A stretch of DNA of 35,180 nucleotides from Pedosphaera sp. Its GTDB lineage: Bacteria > Verrucomicrobiota > Verrucomicrobiia > Limisphaerales > AAA164-E04. Positions within the stretch are counted from its first letter, which is position 1. Each line of letters starts with the position of its first letter. Both the position numbers and the translations under genes were made by a program. The DNA lies in the NCBI GenBank assembly GCA_002690655.1, contig NZFL01000029.1:1-35180 (forward strand). The letters are read 5' to 3'. Of this stretch, positions 18,901 through 27,178 are shown piece by piece. A model generated the notes under the pieces. That model did not search any database. It was given only the letters and a program-made list of their open reading frames with translations, and was not told the origin of the DNA.

Positions 18901-19745
18901 ACAGAACAGATCTGGGCACAGGGCAAGATCAGGGATTCACCATGCGTGTCCACCAGCTTGCGGGGATTCGAGCAAACAGTACGCCTGAAGTCGAGGCGCA
19001 GCTTCGCGGTGAACGGGGTGATAACCTTGCTGATCCATTGGGAGGAGTCGAATCTTCGGATCCAAATCGGCCTGGTGTCATTTTTGATGTGGATGGAGTC
19101 ATCAACTTTGATCAGGATGGTGCAGCTGCCGGGGTATTTCGTGACCTTGGAGACGGCAGCCTGATTGATCGTTCGGATGATTACATTCCTGGCATTCCTG
19201 GTTTGGAGGAAGGAACTGACAACATAGGGGCTGAGATTTTAAGTTATATCGAATTTCCTGAGGCGGGTTTTTATCGAATGATATTTAACTCCGATGATGG
19301 TTTCAGAGTTACACTCGGTCATGAAGCATCACCCGATGCGATCCAGCTAGGCGTTTTCAGCGGTGGTCGTGGAGCGGCAGATACCGTGTTTGGTTTTGCG
19401 GTTGTCAAGGCAGGTCTTTATCCCATGCGTGCGATCTGGTACGAAGGTGGTGGTGGAGCCAATCTGGAATGGTCAAGCACAGATTTGAGTACGCGTGTTC
19501 TCATCAATGACCCAGAGGGAGGCCTGAAATCTTATCGTGCTCGCACGGGAGATGTTGATACGGAGGAAGAAACCTCGGGAGCCATCAGCTCAATAGAACT
19601 TTCGGACGGAAGTGTCGTCATAGCATTTGAGGGCATACTGAAAAGTTCCTCTGCGGTGGGTGGGCCATATGAGGCAGTGGCAGGCGCTACTTCCCCTTAT
19701 TCGGTAGCACCGGAAGGAGAGTCGCACTTCTTTATTGCGGAATAA
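15987..19745 (+). CDS. Large secreted protein with three tandem modules and two PA14-like modules
   Basis: A 1252-residue protein with a signal peptide (hydrophobic core about 20-34, ending AALGQ). Three nearly identical modules follow, starting at residues about 40, 214 and 390, each 174-176 long. Each begins DFGGTEGNGAGASP, contains LDDGFTPNNPAPP, YKNVDAAGTEAR-RIDGL and TVFEGRT, and ends LWYKHLEDNSGG-SGM. This looks like a galactose-binding or malectin-like beta-sandwich, probably carbohydrate-binding. After a linker come two PA14-like modules at about 655-850 and 975-1175, each with the segments LRGE, DEYIPGIPGL or DDYIPGIPGL, FNSDDGFR and IWYEGGGGAN, joined by an Ig-like segment. The tail, GPYEAVAGATSPYSV to HFFIAE, is a small terminal module shared with the fragment at 4082-4303. 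No catalytic domain or sorting signal is recognised. I infer a surface or secreted adhesin or polysaccharide binder. Confidence 0.88.
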   Translation: MYTLRYLFNAWKARQTQSLAYLLFVTLMSQAALGQTNIFIDFGGTEGNGAGASPLPWVTIDSLTQDEPVDLAEGITLTPLDDGFTPNNPAPPNEDAEYDSIIVPQEARNDYLYKNVDAAGTEARMRIDGLPAGSYRITVFEGRTSDASQSAKIWTGEEPVSENTGDFAGKSASVLVTVTAGEPLWYKHLEDNSGGISGMLIRQQSAPKFNSLQIDFGGTEGNGAGASPSPWVTLEILNQDETVDLGGGISLTALDDGFTPNNPAPPNEDAEYDGFIVPQEARNDYFYKNVDAAGTEARMRIDGLPAGVYNVTVFEGRTTDAGQVAKIWAAGEDEPAAENTGSFAGGSATVTITLGAGESLWYKHLEDNSGGVSGMIVRRVSSAVEAPIQVDFGGTEGNGAGASPVPWITIDSLDQDEVVELGGGVTMTALDDGFTPNNPAPPGESAIYDGILVPVEARDDYLYKNVDAAGTEARLRIDGLKAGTYNVTVFEGRTSDVNQVAKIWVGSDEPSDENTGSFAGGSATVEISIGDGETLWYKHLEDNSGGISGMIIRQTDADDSQAFLAGAFGSAGGFSALISGAGSVDAGTVSAILDGQVIDVSAEKDGDAIRVAYAVDDMPLPPESIHDLEMSWNQGGSTQSQSTTFSVGLYSLVSPDVALSDVDTSTGGFLLRVVQSEEGLANNTALREQHLRGEVGGDNIADDWQSDNYVWTVDLINMDQNEGPAGEFFDRADGSSRDVFDEYIPGIPGLTDSTDNITAEIKTVVNIPSAGLYSFGFNSDDGFRTSIGNDAADSLIVGEFNGGRGASTTSFDVYFQKPGNYAMRTIWYEGGGGANFEWFTNEPAKALLNDRDNGGLETYAYESSFAASVTSVEPGGGARGVDPEANISVRIEDESGSVDQDSVSLLLDGVETGAQISKDNGVTSVVIDRSGQLWQPNQVVTASLEYTVDGDTRNVSWSWKVGDYLILPAAGYRTDLGTGQDQGFTMRVHQLAGIRANSTPEVEAQLRGERGDNLADPLGGVESSDPNRPGVIFDVDGVINFDQDGAAAGVFRDLGDGSLIDRSDDYIPGIPGLEEGTDNIGAEILSYIEFPEAGFYRMIFNSDDGFRVTLGHEASPDAIQLGVFSGGRGAADTVFGFAVVKAGLYPMRAIWYEGGGGANLEWSSTDLSTRVLINDPEGGLKSYRARTGDVDTEEETSGAISSIELSDGSVVIAFEGILKSSSAVGGPYEAVAGATSPYSVAPEGESHFFIAE

Positions 19746-19778
19746 TTCAAACATGTAGCCATTAATAACAAACACTCT

Positions 19779-19813
19779 GGGCCGAACCTTTTTCAAGGTT
19801 CGGCCCCTTTTCT
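19779..19813 (+). terminator. Intrinsic terminator after the repeat protein
   Basis: A perfect 10-base GC-rich stem GGGCCGAACC/GGTTCGGCCC (19779-19788 and 19797-19806) with an 8-base loop is followed by CTTTTCTT. It starts 33 bases after the stop codon and separates this gene from the next. Confidence 0.85.
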
Positions 19814-19834
19814 TGTCGATTTCAACAAAAAAAC

Positions 19835-21040
19835 ATGACGATTGCTGTCAGCACACTCAAGGCAATGATTCTATTTCGATTCAAATTCAGTCTGTTCCTA
19901 TTGCTGGGGATCACAAGCGGTCTGATTTCAGCGCAGGAGATAGAGCGAGGCATTCGTCTCAGGTCTTCTGAGGTGTTTCTTCGTTATCTGGAATACGAAC
20001 ATGCGGTTTCTGTTGATGCATCCGGTGTTCCGAAAATGGACTGGAAACAATATCACTCGCGACCAGAAAAAGTGATTACGCGTAAAGTTCCCTCAAAAAT
20101 AATCGAAAATGAATGGTTTCGGGCGACAGTCATCCCGAGCATGGGGCGAGTTCATTCCTTTGTTCATATGCCTTCAGGGCGTGAGCAACTGTGGATCAAC
20201 CCTATTGCTGTTCCGTTGGGAGCAAACAATGATACGGGCTTCTGGATGACATGGGGTGGTATCGAACACGTGATGCCTCGCCGCGAACACGGAACTTCTC
20301 ATGCCTTGTCCTGGGAATGGAAGTTAGTTGAAAGCGATGGTGGAACGGTGGGGATCCGCATGTCCAGCGTTGAGCCTGTGACAGGGCTGAGCCATCAGAT
20401 CACCTATCAGGCCAATGAAAAGCAACCGTTTCTGGAGGTATGTATCCGCATTACAAATCCGGGCAAAGAGTCTGTTCGATTCTCGCACTGGACAACGTCG
20501 ACACTTGCTCCCGGTGGGCAGGGTGACGTGACAGCAAAGACAGAGATCATTGTTCCTGCAGAAAAATTTGTTCCCGACGATCGTGATTTCAATGAATGGA
20601 TGACCGGAATGGTTGGGGACGTAAAAACGGCTCCCATTCGATTTGTTGGAGCATGGGAGGAAATAGGGGATTTGATGGCCAGTCCCCTGAAACGAGGTTA
20701 TTACGCCGTATTTTCTCATGAAACCGGAGATGGACTGCTCAGGACTTTCCCCCTGGAGGTCACGTCTGGTTTTGATATATGGGGTTGGGGTTATCCTCCC
20801 AGTGAACTACGGCAAAAAGAATACACCCGTGCTTTTCCATCGCTTGGTTACATTGAAATATGGAACGGTAATGTTCATGGTTTCAAAGATCATTCTCTTG
20901 CGATCATCGAGCCTGGCGCGACACATGAATGGATTGAGCGAATTGCCGCCATACATACCCAGGGTTCAGATCTATTGATTCGCAATAAAATTGATCAATT
21001 AGCAGAATCCATGTTGACCTCTTCATCGAATCTGAATTGA
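19835..21040 (+). CDS. Secreted DUF5107-like (galactose mutarotase-fold) protein
   Basis: A 401-residue protein with a signal peptide (hydrophobic FSLFLLLGITSGLIS, ending near SAQ); ATG 19865 is an equally good start and gives a cleaner signal. The mature part has the DUF5107 pattern related to aldose-epimerase-like beta-supersandwich proteins: IIENEWFRATVIPSMGRVHSF, SGREQLWINP, a WGGIEHVMPRREHGTSHA block rich in histidine and glutamate near residues 140-160, and WGWGYPPSE near 315. Proteins of this fold bind or modify sugars; no DUF5107 protein function can be assigned here. It follows the repeat protein but is separated by a strong terminator, so it is probably transcribed from its own promoter or by read-through. 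No recognised catalytic motif proves an epimerase. Confidence 0.72.
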   Translation: MTIAVSTLKAMILFRFKFSLFLLLGITSGLISAQEIERGIRLRSSEVFLRYLEYEHAVSVDASGVPKMDWKQYHSRPEKVITRKVPSKIIENEWFRATVIPSMGRVHSFVHMPSGREQLWINPIAVPLGANNDTGFWMTWGGIEHVMPRREHGTSHALSWEWKLVESDGGTVGIRMSSVEPVTGLSHQITYQANEKQPFLEVCIRITNPGKESVRFSHWTTSTLAPGGQGDVTAKTEIIVPAEKFVPDDRDFNEWMTGMVGDVKTAPIRFVGAWEEIGDLMASPLKRGYYAVFSHETGDGLLRTFPLEVTSGFDIWGWGYPPSELRQKEYTRAFPSLGYIEIWNGNVHGFKDHSLAIIEPGATHEWIERIAAIHTQGSDLLIRNKIDQLAESMLTSSSNLN

Positions 21041-22004
21041 TGCGTGCGTCGTGGGCTGATTTCTTTTTGTAAACTGCAGCATCGAACAAAGTCACAGCAT
21101 TCCAAGTAAATCTATGCTTTGTCAGTCTCTCAGCACTGAATGCCTGGCAACAGTTTTGAATGTCCTGTCATCGACAATGAGGAAGTTTTTTCATCGTCTG
21201 AGGCACAAGTCAACAGGCCCTGTGAAATTATTGATTCCACCTGCCATCCTTCAATCAAACGTTTTCTCGATTTCCCTCTTCATGAGATAACCGGCTCAGC
21301 TATGCGCGCATTTCGCGACATGCGCGCAAAAGAGCTAGCGGCACTGATTGAATACATCGAAGACTTTTCAAGACGCTGGAAAAAGAAAAAGGCCCATGGG
21401 AATGCATTGGTGATACCCAAGAGGCCATGTCGCTGTAATGAATCTGGCGAAAAAGCAATCCTCAAGGAAGGTAACCGGCTCCATTAGTAACTTCGCGCTT
21501 CCTGCAAAATAACTCAAGGGCGAGGCGACGGACCAGCGACAATGACGCTTGAGGATTCCGATGATCATCTATTGTCCAAGCAAACCCTGGATTACCTCCG
21601 GGTAGGGTAGCGGGGATCGCGAGGAGGATGTAATACGCACGATTGTAATCGGCAGCTCTGGGACTAAGATGCTCTCTTTTGGTGTCGCCCTGTCACCCAT
21701 TCAACTTTGGCAAACCGTGTTCCTTCTTGTTGAATGGAGAAAGGCTCCCTCTCCATGATGTTGGCATTTATACCAAGCAATTCTTTGTTTTTTACATGCC
21801 CAACCCAACACCTTTTCCGGTTCTGATGGGGCGAAAACCAGTTGACCTTCCTTCACTTTATATTCAATATCCTACCCCCGGATGGGCTGGTGTTCCAGGG
21901 CTGCTGGATGGGGTGATAGATGATTTCGTGGGTGTTTTTGCAGGTTTCCTGTGCTTTTGTGCGAGTCCTTCCCTGAACCTCAAGACTGAATATTGAAAAT
22001 TGAA
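21041..22004. other. Long spacer before apgM
   Basis: This region is mostly without recognisable genes. It holds one possible small gene (21140-21487), while the open frame at 21679-21996 looks fortuitous. No tRNA, terminator or mobile-element trace is seen. The promoter of apgM should be near its right end. Confidence 0.4.
21140..21487 (+). CDS. Possible small hypothetical protein
   Basis: A 115-codon open frame starting with ATG and not recognised. The central part (CHPSIKRFLDFPLHEITGSA, then AFRDMRAKELAALIEYIEDF) looks like an amphipathic helical protein. It is followed by a lysine-rich RRWKKKK stretch and a cysteine pair (RPCRC). No ribosome binding site is visible and no conserved family comes to mind. 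A fortuitous frame is nearly as likely. Confidence 0.3.
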   Translation: MPGNSFECPVIDNEEVFSSSEAQVNRPCEIIDSTCHPSIKRFLDFPLHEITGSAMRAFRDMRAKELAALIEYIEDFSRRWKKKKAHGNALVIPKRPCRCNESGEKAILKEGNRLH

Positions 22005-23231
22005 ATGACGAAACTCGATGAAATGTATGACAAGCTGACGCTGCCCACCAAGGCCAAAATCGCCTTGGTTGTTCTGGATGGTGTGGGTGATATTGCCACC
22101 AAAGAAAATGGATTCCTAACCCCTCTGGAAGCGGCAAAGACGCCGATCATGGATAAGCTCAGCCGCGAGGCCATTCAGGGGAGAATGACCCCGGTGGCTC
22201 CTGGTGTCACTCCCGGAAGTGGCCCAGGGCACTTGGCCTTGTTCGGTTATGATCCGGTAGACACGCAAGTCGGACGCGGAGTGATCGAGGCCCTTGGTCT
22301 TGGATTGGAACTCAAGGCAGGGGACGTGGCAGCTCGTGCCAACTTTTGTTCACTGGATGCTGATGGTCTGGTAACCGACCGTCGTGCGGGCCGTATTGAA
22401 ACCGAGGAGTGCGAACGTCTCTGCGCCATCCTTTCCAAGAAAATCAAGAAGGTTTCCAATACACAAATCATCATTCAACCCGGAAAAGGCCATCGATTCG
22501 TCGTCATTTTCCGTGGAACGGGCATGGAAGGTCCACTCAATGATACTGACCCCCAGCGTGAGGGTTTGCCTATTGCCGAGTCCACGCCTCTGGATCCCTC
22601 ATCCAAAAAAGCCCAGAAGGCAGCCAAGCTAATCAAAGCTTTTTATGACAAAGCGCTTCCGATCCTGAAAGACGAGCGCCCAGCCAATGGTTTCTTGATG
22701 CGGGGCATTGCTCATCAACCTGACATTCCTACCTTTGAGGAACGTTACAAACTGAAGGCAGCCTGCCTGGCTGTTTACCCAATGTATAAAGGCCTGGCTC
22801 AGTTGGTGGGGATGGACAAGGTAGAAGGTCCTCAATCCATCAGTGAACAGTTCAATCGCTACCTTGAAGAGTATGACAATTATGACTTCTTCTTCATCCA
22901 TTACAAATACACCGATATGTATGGTGAAGATGGCAATTTCGAAGCCAAGAAGAAGGCTATTGAAGAACTGGATGAAGCTTTGCCCATCCTGCTGCAGAAA
23001 CGTCCCGATGTGATTGCCATTACTGGTGATCATTCGACTCCTTGCCCCATGAAAGGTCACTCCTGGCATCCACAGCCCGTATTGCTGACGTCGGCTTTTT
23101 CAGGATCGGATAAACTGGATCGATTTACCGAAACGGGTGCCAACATTGGTTCCATGGGAGTTTTTGATGCGAAGTTCCTTATTCGTCACATGCAAGCTCA
23201 TGCCATGATGTTTGATAAATACGGAGCCTGA
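22005..23231 (+). CDS. apgM: 2,3-bisphosphoglycerate-independent phosphoglycerate mutase, ApgM type
   Basis: A 408-residue enzyme interconverting 3- and 2-phosphoglycerate in glycolysis and gluconeogenesis, without the bisphosphoglycerate cofactor, in the cytoplasm. It belongs to the archaeal-type ApgM branch of the alkaline phosphatase superfamily. The metal-binding start is LVVLDGVGD (Asp25) and the nucleophile block is PGVTPGSGPGHLALFGYDP (Ser72). Next come an ARANFCSLD segment and RRAGRIETEE, and the C-terminal metal ligands are TGDHSTPCPMKGHSWHP. The frame extends to a TTG at 21993, but the ATG at 22005 is preferred and leaves a short N-terminal extension before the conserved core. A strong hairpin terminator follows directly. 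Confidence 0.93.
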   Translation: MTKLDEMYDKLTLPTKAKIALVVLDGVGDIATKENGFLTPLEAAKTPIMDKLSREAIQGRMTPVAPGVTPGSGPGHLALFGYDPVDTQVGRGVIEALGLGLELKAGDVAARANFCSLDADGLVTDRRAGRIETEECERLCAILSKKIKKVSNTQIIIQPGKGHRFVVIFRGTGMEGPLNDTDPQREGLPIAESTPLDPSSKKAQKAAKLIKAFYDKALPILKDERPANGFLMRGIAHQPDIPTFEERYKLKAACLAVYPMYKGLAQLVGMDKVEGPQSISEQFNRYLEEYDNYDFFFIHYKYTDMYGEDGNFEAKKKAIEELDEALPILLQKRPDVIAITGDHSTPCPMKGHSWHPQPVLLTSAFSGSDKLDRFTETGANIGSMGVFDAKFLIRHMQAHAMMFDKYGA

Positions 23232-23250
23232 TTTGTCTTCAATATTTAGC

Positions 23251-23291
23251 ATCAAGCGGCGCCCTGCACAGGTGCCGCTTGATCACTTTTT
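23251..23291 (+). terminator. Intrinsic terminator after apgM, six bases before the next start
   Basis: A perfect 10-base stem ATCAAGCGGC/GCCGCTTGAT (23251-23260 and 23274-23283) has a loop that can pair further (CCT/AGG), and is followed by CAC and five T ending at 23291. The start codon of the nucleotidyltransferase is at 23298. The position leaves almost no leader for the next gene, so the hairpin may be partly read through or act as an attenuator. Confidence 0.8.
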
Positions 23292-23297
23292 AGAAAC

Positions 23298-24050
23298 ATG
23301 AAAGCAGTTATTCTAGCCGCGGGAAAAGGCACTCGAATGGGTGATCTGACTCAATCGCTTCCCAAACCGATGTTACCGGTAGAAGGGAAACCCATCCTGG
23401 AACACATCATTGAAGGCCTGAAATCTGCGGGTATTCGCGAAATCTGTCTGATTACCGGGTGGAAGGCGGAAGTCATTGAAAGTCATTTTCGGGATGGATC
23501 TGCTTTTGGTGTTGAAGTGACCTATCGTCGACAGGAGGTACAGGATGGTACTGGTCGTGCGGCTCTTCCTGCCAGGGAGATCGTAGGCAATGATGATTTT
23601 CTGCTGACCTATGGAGATATCCTGGTTCGACCCGAGACTTACGCCCGCATGGTGAAACGCTATGGTGAAGATCAGTTTGCCGGATTGCTCACAGTGACTG
23701 AAGGTGAAGATGTGACCAAAGGAGGGATTAACTTTTTTGATGACGCTTTCTGTTTGTCCCGGCTCGTCGAAAAACCGACTCACGAGGAATTAGATCAGCT
23801 GCGTGCCGAGGGTGTCCTCAAGGATGGCGACCCGGTTTGGTACAATGCAGGTATCTATATTTTTGCGGCTGCGGCATTCGACTACATGGAGCGATTGGAA
23901 AAATCTCCTCGCGGTGAATACGAATTGACCGATGCGATCACCGGCCTTGTTAAGGATGGGCAAAACATTGCCGGCTTGAAAATTGAAGGTCGATGGGTGG
24001 ATGTGCGAGATCCTGAAGTGTTGGCATCCTTGAAAGATGAAGCGTCTTAA
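23298..24050 (+). CDS. Sugar-phosphate nucleotidyltransferase
   Basis: A 250-residue NTP-transferase-family protein (Rossmann-like fold) that should join a nucleoside triphosphate to a sugar-1-phosphate. The nucleotide-binding signature is LAAGKGTRM (residues 6-14), then SLPKPMLPVEGKPILEHII. A LTYGDILV motif with the metal-binding aspartate lies near residue 107, VEKPTHEE near 156 and NAGIYIF near 183. The C-terminal hexapeptide-repeat domain of GlmU- or GlgC-like enzymes is missing, so it resembles short MurNAc-1-P, mannose-1-P or glucose-1-P transferases. The base and sugar cannot be told. The start lies six bases after a strong terminator, with no ribosome binding site. Confidence 0.88.
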   Translation: MKAVILAAGKGTRMGDLTQSLPKPMLPVEGKPILEHIIEGLKSAGIREICLITGWKAEVIESHFRDGSAFGVEVTYRRQEVQDGTGRAALPAREIVGNDDFLLTYGDILVRPETYARMVKRYGEDQFAGLLTVTEGEDVTKGGINFFDDAFCLSRLVEKPTHEELDQLRAEGVLKDGDPVWYNAGIYIFAAAAFDYMERLEKSPRGEYELTDAITGLVKDGQNIAGLKIEGRWVDVRDPEVLASLKDEAS

Positions 24051-24104
24051 TATGGATCAAGCAAGATGGATTGCTCATTCAGCTTTTTGAGTTAAATAAA
24101 TCAT

Positions 24105-24302
24105 ATGGCAATGAAAGAAACATCCAATGAATCAAGCGTGCAACAGCAGGGAACTCCATGGCTGGGGAAATTTTTTGCTGGAGCCATGATAGGTTTTTTT
24201 ATCATGGTATGCCTCGGTCTTGCTGCAATTTATTATTACCAGACGACTTCGCCCCAACCCGAACCTGTTCCATTCATGGATCCCAATACGATTCAAAAGT
24301 GA
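24105..24302 (+). CDS. Small single-pass membrane protein
   Basis: A 65-residue protein with a polar N-terminus (MAMKETSNESSVQQQG), a hydrophobic helix at residues about 24-45 (AGAMIGFFIMVCLGLAAIYYY) and a short proline-rich tail (QPEPVPFMDP). It lies in a gap of 54 bases after the nucleotidyltransferase and 134 before alaS, on the same strand. Length, helix and position support a real gene, though I recognise no family. Confidence 0.55.
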   Translation: MAMKETSNESSVQQQGTPWLGKFFAGAMIGFFIMVCLGLAAIYYYQTTSPQPEPVPFMDPNTIQK

Positions 24303-24436
24303 TGGAACCAATGCCTGCTTCAGTGAAAAACGATCCTGACTTGAAAGTCCGTAGGTCGTTGATGAAACGTCCCTGACAAATGCTATCTTTTTACTACCAT
24401 TGACCCTGAAATTTCCCTACTACATTGCCTGCTAAC

Positions 24437-27178
24437 ATGATGACAAGCTCAGAGATACGACAATCGTTCCTGGATTTCTTCAAATCCAAACAACACAGTA
24501 TGGTGTCTTCGTCCAGCTTGATGCCGGACGCACCCAACTTGCTATTCACGAACGCCGGGATGAATCAGTTCGTCCCCATTTTTCTTGGGCAGGAGAAATG
24601 TCCTTACCAACCTGGACGTGCTGCGGATACTCAAAAATGCATCCGGGCGGGGGGGAAACACAATGACCTCGAAGACGTGGGAATGGATACATACCACCAC
24701 ACCTTCTTTGAGATGTTAGGGAACTGGAGTTTTGGTGATTATTTTAAAAAGGAAGCCATTGAATGGGCCTGGGAGTTGTTGACTGAGGTCTGGAAATTTC
24801 CAAAAGAGCGTGTCTACGCCACAGTCTACAAACCCGATGCTAGCAAGGGAGATCCTGCTGAGTTCGACCAGGATGCCTATGACCTGTGGTTCGATATTTT
24901 CAAGGCTGCTGGATTGGATCCTGAAGTCCACATCGTTTACGGGAACAAAAAGGATAATTTCTGGATGATGGGAGATACTGGGCCCTGTGGACCTTGTTCA
25001 GAGCTTCACATCGATCTCACGCCCAATGCTGATACCCGAGGAGCCTTGGTGAATACCGACAGCGCGGAATGCATTGAAATCTGGAATCTTGTTTTTATTC
25101 AGTTCAATGCCAACCCTGACGGAACTTTTTCAGACCTGCCAGCCAAGCATGTGGATACGGGAATGGGATTTGAGCGCGTTGCCAGTGTGATGCAGAATAC
25201 ACGTGGGTTCACTGAATTCAATCACGTCATTTCCAATTATGAAACGGATGTTTTTCGACCGATTTTTGATCATCTCGAAAAAATGAGTGGAAAGAAATAC
25301 GCTTCCACATTACCTGAAGAGGGGCATACCACTTACACTGAGCAAGAGAAAATCGACATCGCGTTCCGAGTGATTGCAGACCATATCCGTACCCTTGGAT
25401 TCTCCATTGCGGATGGTATTGCTCCGGGAAACACTGATCGCAACTACGTTCTGCGCCGCATTCTTCGTCGAGCGGTGCGTTATGGACGTGCCCTGGGTTT
25501 TCACGACCCCTTCTTCTTTCAACTCGTGGATGTGATTGCGGAAACGATGGGAGATGTTTTCCCTGAATTGCGGGAAAGAAAAACCATCATTCAAGATACC
25601 ATCCGAGCGGAAGAAACGGCCTTTAACAAGACCTTGGATCGCGGGATTCAATTGTTCAGTGAAAAAGCCGACACTCTTTCAAATGGAGAAGAACTTGGTG
25701 GCGCGTTTGCTTTCAAACTTTACGATACCTTTGGCTTTCCATTGGATCTCACTGAATTGATGGCGCGCGAGCGTGGCTTGACGGTGGACTCACCAGGCTT
25801 TGAAACTCACATGGAGGCCCAGCGCCAGCGTGCTCGAGCCGCTCAACAGCAGGAGGTCATATCGGTATCTCAAATCAAAACAACAAAGCCAACCAAATTC
25901 CTTGGCTTCGACCAACTGCAGACCGAAGCCAAAGTCCTCGAAGTCGTTCAGGAAAAGGATGCCATTGCGGTGGTGCTGGATTCGACTGTGTTTTACGCTG
26001 AAATGGGCGGACAATTAGGTGACCAAGGCTCGTTGACCAGCGGAGGTCAGTTATGGCAAATCCAAGATACACGCAAGGCAGGAGATGCCTGGTTGCATAT
26101 GTTGCCGATCAAAGGCGGAAGTGATACCGATGAAATTCCTGGTCTGGGACAATCGGTGAAGCTTGAAGTGAATCTTGAGCGACGCAATGCCATTCAACGG
26201 CATCACACCGTCACTCATTTATTACATTGGGCCTTGCACGAAGTGGTTGGCAAGGATGTCAGTCAGAAAGGTTCCTACGTTGGACCTGAGAAACTGACAT
26301 TTGATTTCAACAGTCACCCCCTCACTCCCGAACAAGTGCGTGACGTCGAACAATTGGTCAACCACCGTATCCTTGAGAACGGGAGCGTCAGTTGGCAGGA
26401 AGTCCCATACGAGGAAGTTCAGAAACGTTCCGACATCATGCAGTTTTTCGGGGACAAGTATGGCGACAAGGTGCGTGTCGTTCAGATTGGTGGCGGTCGA
26501 GGGAATCTGGATGGATATTCCATGGAACTTTGTGGTGGCACGCATGCTTCAGCCACCGGAGAAATTGGGTTGTTCCGCATCGTGGCAGAGTCTGCGATTG
26601 CGGCTGGTATTCGACGTATTGAAGCATGTGCAGGCATGGAGGCCTATGAGAAAGCGTTGCATGAATCGAAAACTCTACAAGCCATGGCCTCCCAGCTGAA
26701 TACACCTTTGGGTGAGTTGGATCGGAAGATTGAATCGATTCTTGTTCAGCAGAAAAAGCAGGAAAAACAACTACGCTTGTTAAGCGAAAAACAAGCATCT
26801 GGAATGGCAAATCAGTTAAAACAAACTGTGATCAACATTCCTGCCTCCGGTGATTTGGCCGAATGTCCGCTCATTCTTGCCAACCTTGGCGAGGTTGAAG
26901 GTAATACCATTCAAACCACCGGTGACGCTCTAAAATCAGGCTTTGATGGTGTGATCGTTCTGGTAGGTAAAAGTGGAGACTCCGCCGTGCTACTAGCGAT
27001 CACCAGCAAGGAATGGCAGAAAGCCTATCCTGCTGGAAAAATTATCCAAACACTGGCTCCTCTTGTGGACGGAAGAGGAGGGGGCAAGCCTGCTTTTGCT
27101 CGCGGTGGTGGTAAAGCGCCCGGTAAGTTGGAGGACCTGATCAAGCAGGCACCTGCGTTGATTGCGAATCTCGCTTGA
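24437..27178 (+). CDS. alaS: Alanine--tRNA ligase
   Basis: A 913-residue alanyl-tRNA synthetase that charges tRNA-Ala in the cytoplasm; length and domain order are normal. The class II catalytic core begins SSEIRQSFLDFFKSKQH and includes NAGMNQF, a QKCIRAGGKHNDLEDVG block and the HTFFEMLGNWSFGDYFK motif 2 region. The editing domain has zinc ligands in HTVTHLLHWAL (His590, His594) and CGGTH (Cys699, His703). The C-terminal DHHA1-type region ends GRGGGKPAFARGGG. The frame is open to a TTG at 24425, but the adjacent ATGs at 24437 or 24440 are more likely. No ribosome binding site stands out. Confidence 0.97.
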   Translation: MMTSSEIRQSFLDFFKSKQHSMVSSSSLMPDAPNLLFTNAGMNQFVPIFLGQEKCPYQPGRAADTQKCIRAGGKHNDLEDVGMDTYHHTFFEMLGNWSFGDYFKKEAIEWAWELLTEVWKFPKERVYATVYKPDASKGDPAEFDQDAYDLWFDIFKAAGLDPEVHIVYGNKKDNFWMMGDTGPCGPCSELHIDLTPNADTRGALVNTDSAECIEIWNLVFIQFNANPDGTFSDLPAKHVDTGMGFERVASVMQNTRGFTEFNHVISNYETDVFRPIFDHLEKMSGKKYASTLPEEGHTTYTEQEKIDIAFRVIADHIRTLGFSIADGIAPGNTDRNYVLRRILRRAVRYGRALGFHDPFFFQLVDVIAETMGDVFPELRERKTIIQDTIRAEETAFNKTLDRGIQLFSEKADTLSNGEELGGAFAFKLYDTFGFPLDLTELMARERGLTVDSPGFETHMEAQRQRARAAQQQEVISVSQIKTTKPTKFLGFDQLQTEAKVLEVVQEKDAIAVVLDSTVFYAEMGGQLGDQGSLTSGGQLWQIQDTRKAGDAWLHMLPIKGGSDTDEIPGLGQSVKLEVNLERRNAIQRHHTVTHLLHWALHEVVGKDVSQKGSYVGPEKLTFDFNSHPLTPEQVRDVEQLVNHRILENGSVSWQEVPYEEVQKRSDIMQFFGDKYGDKVRVVQIGGGRGNLDGYSMELCGGTHASATGEIGLFRIVAESAIAAGIRRIEACAGMEAYEKALHESKTLQAMASQLNTPLGELDRKIESILVQQKKQEKQLRLLSEKQASGMANQLKQTVINIPASGDLAECPLILANLGEVEGNTIQTTGDALKSGFDGVIVLVGKSGDSAVLLAITSKEWQKAYPAGKIIQTLAPLVDGRGGGKPAFARGGGKAPGKLEDLIKQAPALIANLA

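Noticed and set aside
21679-21996. Possible 105-residue protein before apgM
   Set aside because: It is low-complexity, proline- and phenylalanine-rich, with no ribosome binding site and no family; its end overlaps the apgM start region.
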